A stretch of DNA of 64,000 nucleotides, taken from positions 1,240,001 to 1,304,000 of the forward strand of contig NZ_CP013234.1 of NCBI RefSeq assembly GCF_001584185.1. Direction: 5' to 3'. How positions within the stretch are numbered: the first letter of the stretch is position 1; each line of letters opens with the position of its first letter. This stretch comes from Collimonas pratensis. Its GTDB lineage: Bacteria; Pseudomonadota; Gammaproteobacteria; Burkholderiales; Burkholderiaceae_D. Shown one piece after another: positions 30,001-37,452 of this stretch. The position numbers and the translations under genes are program-made. Under the pieces are notes generated by a model. That model was not told where the DNA came from. It saw only the letters and a list, made by a program, of their open reading frames with translations, and did no database searches.

Positions 30001-31329
30001 AAGGCGGCCGACTGGAGAGTGGTGCGCGGCGGCATCGGCATCAACACGCCTGCGCCGGAGCCGGACAGCGGGTTGGCGATCAACATCAATGCCAAGACCT
30101 TGAACGTCGATGCCTGGAACAACCTGACCAGCAGCCTTGGCGACAGCAGCGCCGCCAAGGCCGGCGAGGAATCACCAATGGCCGGCGTGGTGCAATATGC
30201 CGAGCCGAACCTGGTGTCGGTGCGCGCCAACCAGCTGGTGTTGCTGGGCAAGACGCTGGATAACGTTGTCGTGGGCGCCTCGCACCAGAAGAACATCTGG
30301 CAGGTCAACGTCGATTCCAAGCAGGCCTCCGGCTATGTCACCTGGAGCGCATCGCCCAGCGGCCACGGCCTCGGCAAGGTGACTGCGCGTTTGTCGTCGC
30401 TGATCATTCCGCAGGGTGGGGAAACGGATGTGGGCGAGGTGCTGGAGGGGAAGGGCGGATCCACCCAGATTCCCGGGCTGGACATCATCGCCGACGATTT
30501 CCAGCTGCTTGGCAAGAAGCTGGGACGGCTGGAGCTGAGCGCCAACAATGTGCGCGCCGCGGTCGGCAGCGAGTGGCGCATCCATAAGCTGTCGATCAAG
30601 AATCCGGATGCGGAATTGAAGGCCGACGGCAAATGGACTACGGTCGATGGCGACAACACCACCAGCCTGACCTACGCCATGGATATCGCCGACGCCGGCA
30701 AGCTGCTCGATCGTTTCGGCTTCGCCCATGTGCTGCGCGCCACCAAGGGCCGCATGGATGGCGAGGTCAGCTGGAAAGGCCTGCCGTTCACCATGGACAT
30801 CCCGTCGCTGTCGGGCCAGGTCAACCTCGACATGGCTGCCGGCCAGTTTCTGAAAGTCGATCCTGGCGCAGCCAAGCTGCTGGGCGTGCTCAGCCTGCAA
30901 TCCCTGCCGCGCCGTCTGACGCTGGATTTCCGCGACATCTTCTCCGACGGTTTCGCCTTCGACAGCGTGGTCGGAACGGCGACCATCGCACAAGGCAAGG
31001 CGCATACCGACAACTTCAAGATGCGCGGCGTCAGCGCCACCGTATTGATGGATGGCGTCGCCGATATTGCGCGTGAAACCCAGGACCTGCATGTGGCGGT
31101 GCTGCCGGAGATCAATGCCGGCACGGCCTCGGTGGTGGCGCTGGCGATCAATCCGGTGGTTGGCATCGGCACTTTCCTGGCGCAGCTGTTCCTGCGCGAC
31201 CCGCTGATGCGGGCTTTTACCTTTGAATATAATATTACCGGCGGCTGGACCGATCCGGTGGTGACCAAGCTTGATCACAAGACCGAGACGCCGACCGCGA
31301 GCAATCCCGATCTGTCGTCCGGCCGCTAA
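27088..31329 (+). CDS. yhdP: YhdP family AsmA-like envelope protein
   Basis: A very large (1413-residue) protein with one N-terminal membrane helix (about 35-60) and a long periplasmic part rich in beta strands. It matches the YhdP/AsmA-like family (DUF3971 and AsmA C-terminal regions). In E. coli, YhdP, TamB and YdbH act redundantly in moving phospholipids to the outer membrane. The C-terminal region near 1200-1380 (MDGEVSWKGLPF... GIGTFLAQLFLRDPL) is family-typical. The order glnE-yhdP-nitrilase-tldD is common in Betaproteobacteria. The gene lacks an obvious terminator before the nitrilase gene, so they may share a transcript. Confidence 0.9.
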   Translation: MLEQQPNLPPPASRLAVCWRAGIATYKHVNIVTHHLLGALLKLLIVAYFLFCGLFLGLRYVVLPNIGYYKAEVEQIASKAVGNPIVIGALQASWHGLQPHLTLDNVVIHDKSGQAALTLPQVAATISWRSLLVGSVRLAALEIDRPNLQIERDAQGNLFVGGILVNSKEKNDGAGAEWLLAQHRIVIRNGQLRWRDDLRKAPELTLTNIDLVLQNRWRRHQLSVRATPPAAFAAPLDVRANFVHPVFAQKTADVKRWTGTLYANLHDIDLAVWKDYFAYFDFPLELTQGKGTLQAWLDLDHAKVRNFTADLQLSNLSMKLRSDLEPLALENVSGRVSAHEVLGPVPQNDAPTFGANGHAVELTDFSLKTADGLMLPRTTISESYTPAQGKLAEKYTLQAKALDLQTLASFAQRLPLTAPQIKMIDDFAPRGQLRDFSAQWQGAYPAITAYTAKGSFEGLTINPQLPRPAQPKTASQPAMAAVPAIPGVDNLSGSINASQDGGSIHLASEKMQLNLPGFFEDPLLPFDKLDMQASWVFQQKNLLLKIDSMNFLQDGVAGTLSGSQLLPLQDRHGVALGVIDMNATLSEFDLKKIGRYLPIHTPEHLHDWLVGALKEGSAKDVAIKIKGDLADFPFRTDTPNAKPKGEFSVAGKIVNGTLEYEPGHFGQDGKQPLWPLLENIDGTFSLERTRLQIKAVSAKTSAVGVSDVTATVPDLSSHDEMLLIDGNAAGALQDFLQFTNNSPVLHWIDGFTSESQGKGNAKLQLNLQIPLSHALDTKVTGVLQFLNNDVVLQKIIPPIANATGKLEFNEKGFNLNGIKGNLLGGPVQASGGTQPDHQTVIKIDGTAGIDGLRAMYPYPAMQKLLSHANGNTRYNATVAIREHHPELLIESSMQGIALDFPEPLRKSVNEAMPLKFEWLGVASDDAAIVRDELRLALGSGIVARYQRQKPVVKAENKAENGSVNNGAALVSKAADWRVVRGGIGINTPAPEPDSGLAININAKTLNVDAWNNLTSSLGDSSAAKAGEESPMAGVVQYAEPNLVSVRANQLVLLGKTLDNVVVGASHQKNIWQVNVDSKQASGYVTWSASPSGHGLGKVTARLSSLIIPQGGETDVGEVLEGKGGSTQIPGLDIIADDFQLLGKKLGRLELSANNVRAAVGSEWRIHKLSIKNPDAELKADGKWTTVDGDNTTSLTYAMDIADAGKLLDRFGFAHVLRATKGRMDGEVSWKGLPFTMDIPSLSGQVNLDMAAGQFLKVDPGAAKLLGVLSLQSLPRRLTLDFRDIFSDGFAFDSVVGTATIAQGKAHTDNFKMRGVSATVLMDGVADIARETQDLHVAVLPEINAGTASVVALAINPVVGIGTFLAQLFLRDPLMRAFTFEYNITGGWTDPVVTKLDHKTETPTASNPDLSSGR

Positions 31330-31358
31330 TCAGTGCCTCAGCATAGGAGTTCGGCATC

Positions 31359-32183
31359 ATGAGCCTGCAGATACCCAGTTCAGCCAGTTTCAACGTCGCC
31401 GCGATCCAGATGGTGTCGACCCCGGTGCTGGAAGAAAATTTCAACACCGCGCGCCGCCTGGTGGCCGAAGCCGCAGGCCAGGGCGCGCAGCTGGTGCTGC
31501 TGCCCGAATACTGGCCGATCATGGGCATGGTGGACACCGACAAGCTGACCTGCGCCGAAATCCTGGGCGAAGGGCCGATCCAGACTTTCATGGCGCAACT
31601 GGCGAAAGAATACGGTATCTGGCTGATCGGCGGCACCTTGCCGATGATCGCCGGCGAGGTCGGCAAGGTGCTCAACACCACCTTGGTCTATGATCCCGCC
31701 GGCCACCAGGTCAGCCGCTACGACAAAATCCACCTGTTCAGCTTCAGCAAGGGCGAAGAGTCCTACGACGAGGCGCGCACCATCGTCTACGGCAAGGAGA
31801 CCGGCAGTTTCCAGGCGCCGTTCGGCAAGGTCGGCTTGTCGGTCTGCTACGACCTGCGTTTTCCCGAGCTGTACCGGGCGCTGGGCGATTGCGCCCTGAT
31901 CGTGGTGCCGGCGGCGTTTACCTACACCACCGGCAAAGCACACTGGGAAATCCTGTTGCGCGCCCGCGCCGTCGAAAACCAGTGCTATGTGCTGGCGGCG
32001 GCGCAAGGCGGCAAGCATCCCAACGGCCGCCGCACCTGGGGCCACAGCATGCTGATCGACCCTTGGGGCGAAATTAAATCGGTGCTGGCCGAAGGCGAGG
32101 GCCTTGTCAGCGGCAGTATCGACCCCCATTTCCTTAAAGGAGTGCGGGATAGTTTGCCGGCGTTGCTGCATCGCAAATTGTAG
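31359..32183 (+). CDS. Nitrilase-superfamily amidase (Nit1/deaminated glutathione amidase type)
   Basis: A 274-residue carbon-nitrogen hydrolase with the Glu-Lys-Cys triad: Glu in LLPEYWP, Lys in YDKIHLFSF and Cys in [14 protein letters not shown]. This pattern matches the Nit1 branch, which repairs deaminated glutathione (a side product of transaminases). The exact substrate is inferred from family resemblance. It lies 30 bases after yhdP and just before tldD, with a REP-like pair in the gap to tldD. Confidence 0.85.
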   Translation: MSLQIPSSASFNVAAIQMVSTPVLEENFNTARRLVAEAAGQGAQLVLLPEYWPIMGMVDTDKLTCAEILGEGPIQTFMAQLAKEYGIWLIGGTLPMIAGEVGKVLNTTLVYDPAGHQVSRYDKIHLFSFSKGEESYDEARTIVYGKETGSFQAPFGKVGLSVCYDLRFPELYRALGDCALIVVPAAFTYTTGKAHWEILLRARAVENQCYVLAAAQGGKHPNGRRTWGHSMLIDPWGEIKSVLAEGEGLVSGSIDPHFLKGVRDSLPALLHRKL

Positions 32184-32286
32184 GGTGGGCATCTTGCCCA
32201 CGCGTGAACTCACTCCATCTACATGCACGTTTTTGCAGCTGTGCTCCGATTATCGCAGTCACGCGTGGGCACAGGTGCCCACACCC
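32183..32286. repeat. Inverted pair of REP-like palindromes
   Basis: A first unit at 32183-32207 (GGGTGGGCAT...GCCCACGCGTGA) and a second at 32260-32286 (TCACGCGTGGGCAC...GTGCCCACACCC) are near-reverse complements of each other, about 50 bases apart. Each contains its own GTGGGCA/TGCCCAC palindrome. Together they form a long hairpin in the nitrilase-tldD gap, like a BIME. Confidence 0.75.
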
Positions 32287-32341
32287 TGCAGCCGGATGCT
32301 CTACAATCCGTACTAACACCACTGTCTATTGCCGGAATTAT

Positions 32342-33802
32342 ATGAAACCATTCGAACCAAACCTGGGCACTTTAGCCATTGCACGCGATATCCTGCTGAC
32401 CCCGTTCGGGCTGGACGAATCGGGCTTGCTGAAAGCGCTGGGGACCATGTTCACCCACAAGGTCGATTATGCCGATCTCTACTTCCAGTTCACCAAGAGC
32501 GAAGGCTGGAGTTTGGAAGAGGGCATCGTCAAGACCGGCAGTTTCTCTATCGACCAGGGCGTCGGCGTACGTGCGATTTCCGGTGACAAAACGGCGTTTT
32601 CCTATTCCGATGAAATTTCCGAACGTGCGCTGCATGACGCTGCCGTAGCGACGCGCACCATTGCGCGCCAGGGCGCGGGCAAGATCAAGATCGCCGCCGG
32701 CATGCAGCAAAGCGGTGGCCGTTCGCTGTATCTGCCGAACGATCCGCTGGTGTCGCTGGACGCCACCGACAAGGTCAAGTTGCTGGAACGGGTAGAGCGC
32801 ATGGCGCGCGCCAAGGACCCGCGCGTGGTGCAGGTCATGGCCGGCCTGGCCGCCGAATACGATGTGGTGCTGGTGGCGCGCAGCGACGGTGTCATCGCCG
32901 CCGATATCCGGCCCTTGGTGCGGCTGTCGGTGACCGTCATTGTTGAACAGAACGGTCGCCGCGAAACCGGTAGCAGCGGCGGTGGCGGCCGCTATAGCTA
33001 CGGCTATTTCAGCGATGCCTTGATCGAGCAATATGCCGCGGATGCAGTTTCCTCGGCGCTGGTCAACCTGGATGCACGTCCTGCGCCGGCCGGTCCGATG
33101 ACCGTGGTGCTCGGCCCTGGCTGGCCAGGCATCCTGTTGCACGAAGCGATCGGCCACGGCCTCGAAGGCGATTTCAACCGAAAAGGGTCGAGCACGTTCT
33201 CCGGCCGCATCGGCGAGCGCGTCGCCGCCAAGGGCGTCACCGTGGTCGATGACGGCACCCTTGCCGACCGCCGCGGTTCGCTGAACATCGACGACGAAGG
33301 CAATCCTAGCCAGTGCACCACACTGATCGAAGACGGCATCCTGAAGGGTTATATCCAGGACACCATGAACGCGCGCCTGATGAAAATGCCGGTCACCGGC
33401 AATGCGCGCCGCGAATCGTTCGCCCACCTGCCGATGCCGCGCATGACCAATACTTACATGCTGGCCGGCGACAAGGATCCGGCGGAAATCCTCGCGTCGG
33501 TGAAAAACGGCTTGTACGCAGTCAATTTCGGCGGCGGCCAGGTCGATATCACTAACGGCAAGTTCGTGTTCTCGGCCAGCGAAGCCTACATGATCGAAAA
33601 CGGCAAGGTCACCTATCCGGTCAAGGGGGCGACCCTGATCGGCAATGGTCCCGATGTTTTGAACCGGGTTTCCATGATCGGCAACGACATGCAGCTCGAT
33701 CCGGGCGTCGGCGTGTGCGGCAAGGAAGGCCAGAGCGTCCCGGTCGGCGTCGGCCAGCCGACCTTGCGCATCGATGGCGTGACCGTCGGCGGCACCGCTT
33801 AA
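32342..33802 (+). CDS. tldD: Metalloprotease TldD
   Basis: TldD is the catalytic subunit of the TldD/TldE protease, which in E. coli processes microcin B17 and degrades the CcdA antitoxin. The 486 residues contain the zinc motif [12 protein letters not shown] near residue 265. The C-terminus has a Gly-rich segment [20 protein letters not shown]. TldE (PmbA) is not in the window. [19 protein letters not shown] at 32342 is taken as the start; the upstream in-frame region is the repeat pair and is not coding. Confidence 0.95.
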   Translation: MKPFEPNLGTLAIARDILLTPFGLDESGLLKALGTMFTHKVDYADLYFQFTKSEGWSLEEGIVKTGSFSIDQGVGVRAISGDKTAFSYSDEISERALHDAAVATRTIARQGAGKIKIAAGMQQSGGRSLYLPNDPLVSLDATDKVKLLERVERMARAKDPRVVQVMAGLAAEYDVVLVARSDGVIAADIRPLVRLSVTVIVEQNGRRETGSSGGGGRYSYGYFSDALIEQYAADAVSSALVNLDARPAPAGPMTVVLGPGWPGILLHEAIGHGLEGDFNRKGSSTFSGRIGERVAAKGVTVVDDGTLADRRGSLNIDDEGNPSQCTTLIEDGILKGYIQDTMNARLMKMPVTGNARRESFAHLPMPRMTNTYMLAGDKDPAEILASVKNGLYAVNFGGGQVDITNGKFVFSASEAYMIENGKVTYPVKGATLIGNGPDVLNRVSMIGNDMQLDPGVGVCGKEGQSVPVGVGQPTLRIDGVTVGGTA

Positions 33803-33807
33803 AGGCT

Positions 33808-34290
33808 ATGGCAGAAGCAATGATGATGGCATGGCGCTGGTTGCCATTCCAGGAGCTGAGCACTGTGCAACTGTATGTAGCGATGCAGTTGCGGCAGCGC
33901 GTATTCGTGCTGGAACAGACCTGCGTATTCCAGGATGCCGACGGTATCGACCTGCATTCCTGGCACGGCCTGGGTTATCTGCCGAACGGTGAACTGGGTG
34001 CGTATGCGCGCATCGTACCGCCGGGGAAGGCGTTCCACTTGCCGTCGATCGGGCGCGTGGTGACGGCGCCGGAATTGCGCGGCAAAAGCGCCGGCCATGA
34101 ACTGATGCAGCAGGCGATGGCGCAAACCGCAAGGTTGTTTCCTGGACAGGATGTCAAGATCGGCGCGCAAGCGCACTTGCAGCGCTTCTATGCACGTTTC
34201 GGTTTCGCGCCGGTGGGTGAGTTGTATGACGAAGACGGTATTTCACATATCCACATGATTGCGGCGCCCGCTGCCGCAATCAAGCAATGA
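33808..34290 (+). CDS. ElaA-type GNAT acetyltransferase
   Basis: A 160-residue GNAT protein of the ElaA family, function unknown. It has the family start WRWLPFQELSTVQLYVAMQLRQRVFVLEQ and the substrate-binding GRVVTAPELRGKSAGHELM. The start is close behind the tldD stop (33802). ATG 33808 and ATG 33820-33826 are both possible and the ribosome site is weak. It may be co-transcribed with tldD. No specific partner is visible. Confidence 0.85.
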   Translation: MAEAMMMAWRWLPFQELSTVQLYVAMQLRQRVFVLEQTCVFQDADGIDLHSWHGLGYLPNGELGAYARIVPPGKAFHLPSIGRVVTAPELRGKSAGHELMQQAMAQTARLFPGQDVKIGAQAHLQRFYARFGFAPVGELYDEDGISHIHMIAAPAAAIKQ

Positions 34291-34345
34291 AATGAGGCAG
34301 GCTTTCTGTCGGCATTGATGTAGCTTGTCTGAGACGGATGGGGCT

Positions 34346-34693
34346 TCAGGTTCCCCGATCCGGTTCCAGTAACTCGATGCGGTTGCCAAACGGGTCTTCC
34401 GTAAAAATCCTGGTAAAGCCGGCAATCGGCGTGTCAGGTTTGACGTTGTGGCCGGCCTCGGTCGGGGCGGCAATCAGCGGCGCCAGCTTGTCCACCACTA
34501 GTCCAGGATGCGCTTTGCGCGCCGGCCGGAATTCCTTTTCCACGCCCAGGTGCAATTGCACCGCGCCACACAAAAACCATACGCCGCCCCGGGCGGCCAG
34601 GTCCGTAGGTTTTGGCAGTTCGACCAGCCCTAGAATATCGCCGTAAAAACGGCGCGCGGCGTCTTCATGGGCGGCAGGCATCGCCAGCTGCAC
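34346..34693 (-). CDS. VOC/glyoxalase family protein, possible N-terminal lesion
   Basis: A small vicinal-oxygen-chelate protein (115 residues from the first in-frame start) with DAARRFYGDILGLVELPKP and FTEDPFGNRIELLEP. The only in-frame start is GTG 34693. Upstream in the same frame the codons read CNVGIDHV, which is the usual VOC N-terminus (GIDHVQLAMP), but no start codon precedes it before a stop. Removing one base in the ATGCAATGTC stretch would give MNVGIDHVQ. The normal metal-ligand His in DHV would then be lost from the annotated protein. It could be a real frameshift or an error. Confidence 0.65.
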   Translation of the reverse strand: MQLAMPAAHEDAARRFYGDILGLVELPKPTDLAARGGVWFLCGAVQLHLGVEKEFRPARKAHPGLVVDKLAPLIAAPTEAGHNVKPDTPIAGFTRIFTEDPFGNRIELLEPDRGT

Positions 34694-34911
34694 GTGGTCT
34701 ATTCCGACATTGCATCCTCACTATTAGGTTTGCATTTCCATACAGGTGCCATCTTATCATTGCCGCCGACATGGCATTGGTGCGCATGGATAGTGTTCAT
34801 GCGGCTCCGGGCATGCATTGAATTTTCAGCTCCGCCCTGCCAAATTGCGCCGGAATCGGGTTATCCTGAGCGGCCAGATCGATGCAGTCCGTTCAACCAA
34901 GAGGATGCTGA

Positions 34912-35934
34912 ATGAGTCATGAATTGCCGTCCATTCCCGAACGCTTCAATGTCGATGACATGACGTTCATGGAAGAAATCGCCGCGCAATACCAGCCTGT
35001 CGTCTTGCGCGGTTATGTAAAGCATTGGCCGGCGGTGAAATTGGCGCAGACCTCGGCAGAAGCGATCTGCACTTACCTGAAAAAGCTGGATAACGGCAGC
35101 GACGTCGACGCCATCATGACGCGGCCGGAAGCCAAGGGCCGCATCTTCTACGATGAAACTATGGACGGTTTTAACTACCTGCGCAACCGTCTGCCGGTCT
35201 CTGCGATCCTGGATCAGCTGATGCGTTATCGCGGCTTCCCCAATCCTCCCGCGGTCGCCGCGCAAAGCGCGCTGATCGCCAATTGCCTGCCGGGTTTCCT
35301 GGACGAGAATAAATTGTCGCTGCTTGGGCCCGAGGTCATCCCGCGCATATGGATAGGCAATGCGGTCACCACCCCGGCGCATTTCGACGATGCCCACAAT
35401 ATCGCCTGCGTAGTCAGCGGCAAGCGCCGCTTCACCTTGTTTCCACCGGAGCAGATCGGCAACCTGTATATCGGGCCGGTGGATTTCGCGCCGACCGGCG
35501 CGCCGATCAGCATGGTGTCGCTGAAGGAACCGGACTTCGCCAGGTATCCGAAATTCAAGGATGCGCTGGCGGCGGCACAGGTCGCCGAACTAGAAGCCGG
35601 CGATGCGCTCTACATACCGCCGCTGTGGTGGCATCACGTCGAGTCGCTGCAAAGCTGCAATATCCTCGTCAATTACTGGTGGGGCGGGGCGGTCGGCACT
35701 GCCGATTCGATGCATTCCGGCTTTGACAGCCTGATGCTGGCGCTGCTCAACCTGAAGCGCCGCGCACCGGCCTACCGCCAGGCTTGGGCCGCTGTTTTTA
35801 ACCATTATGTGTTTGACGAGAACGACGACGTGGCCACCCATATTCCGCCGCATCGGCATGGGATCCTGGGAAACATGTCGGCCGAACAAGAGCAGCAGGT
35901 GAGGAATTATCTGGCGAACAAGCTGAAAGGCTAG
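34912..35934 (+). CDS. Cupin-like JmjC-domain 2-oxoglutarate oxygenase
   Basis: A 340-residue protein of the cupin_8/JmjC type (asparaginyl or lysyl hydroxylase-like folds that use Fe(II) and 2-oxoglutarate). The metal-site pattern HxD...H is seen in AHFDDAHN and WWHHVESLQ. KRRFTLFPPEQIGNLY is the typical central segment. The biological target is unknown. It stands alone between the divergent VOC gene and the FitAB module. Its length and the conserved Trp-rich YIPPLWWHH motif make the family call firm. Confidence 0.87.
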   Translation: MSHELPSIPERFNVDDMTFMEEIAAQYQPVVLRGYVKHWPAVKLAQTSAEAICTYLKKLDNGSDVDAIMTRPEAKGRIFYDETMDGFNYLRNRLPVSAILDQLMRYRGFPNPPAVAAQSALIANCLPGFLDENKLSLLGPEVIPRIWIGNAVTTPAHFDDAHNIACVVSGKRRFTLFPPEQIGNLYIGPVDFAPTGAPISMVSLKEPDFARYPKFKDALAAAQVAELEAGDALYIPPLWWHHVESLQSCNILVNYWWGGAVGTADSMHSGFDSLMLALLNLKRRAPAYRQAWAAVFNHYVFDENDDVATHIPPHRHGILGNMSAEQEQQVRNYLANKLKG

Positions 35935-35977
35935 TACGTGGCTCCACGATAGATGCGTTATCCCCGCCTTGCGGTGT

Positions 35978-36014
35978 TGCATTCAATATTATATTATGAA
36001 TGCATCGAATGCAT
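35978..36014 (+). promoter_or_regulatory. Operator of the FitAB-type module
   Basis: TGCATTCA (35978-35985) and TGAATGCA (35997-36004) form an inverted repeat around an AT-rich centre with TATATT-like -10 bases. A third GAATGCAT follows at 36007-36014. The placement over the promoter fits autorepression by the antitoxin. Confidence 0.65.
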
Positions 36015-36031
36015 TTTTGTGAGGTGACTCT

Positions 36032-36286
36032 ATGGCAATGTTGACAGTACGCAATTTGCCCGACGAGGTGCATCGCGCACTGCGGGTACGGGCCGCTCAA
36101 CATGGCCGCAGCACCGAGGCCGAAGTCCGCGAGATTCTGGCGATCGCAGTCAAACCAGAGACCCGAGTTCTGATTGGTGAAGCCCTGGCGGCATTGGGCC
36201 AGAAGATCGGTCTCACGAATGAGGATGTCGAGGTTCTCGAACAATTGACAGAGAAGACTCCGGCCCAGCCGTTGAGGTTTGAATGA
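36032..36286 (+). CDS. FitA/StbC-type antitoxin (ribbon-helix-helix)
   Basis: An 84-residue antitoxin. The N-terminus (MAMLTVRNLPDEVHRALRVRAAQHGRSTEAEVREIL) is a ribbon-helix-helix DNA-binding domain of the FitA type, expected to bind the operator just upstream. The C-terminal half should mask the toxin. Its stop overlaps the toxin gene start by four bases (ATGA), the usual coupled arrangement. GAGG with a seven-base gap supports ATG 36032. Confidence 0.88.
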   Translation: MAMLTVRNLPDEVHRALRVRAAQHGRSTEAEVREILAIAVKPETRVLIGEALAALGQKIGLTNEDVEVLEQLTEKTPAQPLRFE

Positions 36287-36699
36287 TTGTTCTCGATACC
36301 AATGTTGTTTCCGAGGCGATGAAACCGGAGCCGCATTCCGCCGTGCGGGCATGGCTGAACGATCAAGCCGCTGAAACGCTGTATCTGTCCAGCGTGACGC
36401 TGGCAGAGCTGCTGTTTGGCATCGGCGCGCTCCCTGCGGGCAAGCGCAAAGACATGTTGGCACAGGCCCTTGACGAACTGGGGCGACTATTCAGGGATCG
36501 CGTGCTGCCATTCGACAGCGATGCAGCACAGCACTATGCTGACCTGGCCGTGAAGGCCAGGGCCGCCGGGCGAGGATTCCCGATGCCTGACGGTTACATA
36601 GCTGCGATTGCAGTTTCGCGGGGATTCATCGTGGCATCACGCGACACGGCGCCTTTTGACGCCGCTGGCGTCAGCGTCATCAATCCTTGGCAGGCGTAG
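36283..36699 (+). CDS. PIN-domain toxin (FitB/VapC family)
   Basis: A 138-residue PIN-domain ribonuclease. It keeps the acidic residues expected for catalysis: the Asp in MIVLDTNVVSEAM, a Glu in LAELLFGIG, and late Asp residues in MPDGYIAAIAVSRGFIVASRDTAPFDAAG. VapC-type toxins cleave tRNA or rRNA; the target here is unknown. It is translated with the antitoxin. The module stands in an otherwise core stretch and looks like an acquired or mobile addition. Confidence 0.88.
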   Translation: MIVLDTNVVSEAMKPEPHSAVRAWLNDQAAETLYLSSVTLAELLFGIGALPAGKRKDMLAQALDELGRLFRDRVLPFDSDAAQHYADLAVKARAAGRGFPMPDGYIAAIAVSRGFIVASRDTAPFDAAGVSVINPWQA

Positions 36700-36764
36700 C
36701 AATTGCTGGTGCTGCTCAAGATGAGAGACTAAGAGCAAATCTGTTTTCAACCTGGAGCGTCAAC

Positions 36765-37136
36765 ATGACGGACATCACATCACCCAAGCAAATCGCCGCC
36801 GCGCTGACCGAACACTGGTCGCCGCGCGTGGTGGCGGAAGTCGACGATTCCTATATCAAGGTGGCCAAGGTCAAGGGTTCTCTGGCCTGGCACAGCCACG
36901 AGAATGAAGACGAATTGTTCCTGATTCTCAAGGGGCATTTGCGGATCGAAATGGAGCAGGGCTCGGTCGAACTTTCCGAGGGCGAGATGTTTGTCGTGCC
37001 GAAAGGCGTGCGGCATAATCCGGTGGCTGAAGAAGAGTGCCACCTGATGCTGATCGAGCGCAAGTCGACGCTGCATACAGGCGATGTGGTGAGCGAGAAA
37101 ACCCGTTCGCTGGCCGAGCAATTGCGTCCTGTATAA
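36765..37136 (+). CDS. Cupin domain protein
   Basis: A 123-residue single-domain cupin. The two His of the first cupin motif (SLAWHSHENEDELFLILKG) and the second motif (FVVPKGVRHNPVAEEE) suggest a bound metal. No enzymatic role can be read from the sequence. GGAG seven bases ahead of ATG 36765 supports the start; an earlier in-frame start is not used. It stands alone after the toxin gene. Confidence 0.85.
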   Translation: MTDITSPKQIAAALTEHWSPRVVAEVDDSYIKVAKVKGSLAWHSHENEDELFLILKGHLRIEMEQGSVELSEGEMFVVPKGVRHNPVAEEECHLMLIERKSTLHTGDVVSEKTRSLAEQLRPV

Positions 37137-37152
37137 GCGGAGCGGCGGCGTT

Positions 37153-37452
37153 TTATTTCCTGCTATCGATTAGATTTTTGTTCTTCTTCCAAACCGCATA
37201 TTCCTGCGGCAAACAAACTGCGCAAGGCCGGTAGCCTGCCGCTTCGGCGTCGGCCTGATGCAAGAAAAATACCCGCTGCGCGATGTAGCCGCCTCTGGCT
37301 ATCGCCTGTAGCGCCGCACGGCAGTCAAGACGTCCGTAGATGCGGCTGCGGCGATGGCCGCCCAGGCTGCCCGCCTGCGTGCTGTCATAGCGTTTGCCAT
37401 CCGCACCAGTCAATTGCCATGTCTTGCCGACATGGCCGATTTCGGCTTTCAA
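37153..37452 (-). CDS. Small Ada-type metal-binding protein
   Basis: A 99-residue protein matching the stand-alone Ada metal-binding family. The conserved stretch GRLDCRAALQAIARGGYIAQ is followed by RVFF and GYRPCAVCLPQEYAVWK, which supply one Cys plus a CxxC pair. In Ada the same fold holds zinc and accepts methyl groups from phosphotriesters. Whether this protein repairs or senses methylation is unknown. Its start overlaps the ada stop by four bases, so it is translated with ada. It follows an Ada whose own zinc domain lacks three Cys. Confidence 0.82.
   Translation of the reverse strand: MKAEIGHVGKTWQLTGADGKRYDSTQAGSLGGHRRSRIYGRLDCRAALQAIARGGYIAQRVFFLHQADAEAAGYRPCAVCLPQEYAVWKKNKNLIDSRK

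Noticed and set aside
32183..32286. CRISPR-like repeat
   Set aside because: There are only two units, in opposite orientation, with no regular spacers and no cas genes nearby.
35978..36699. Genomic island around the FitAB-type pair
   Set aside because: No integrase, tRNA target or flanking direct repeat is visible; only the gene pair itself looks accessory.
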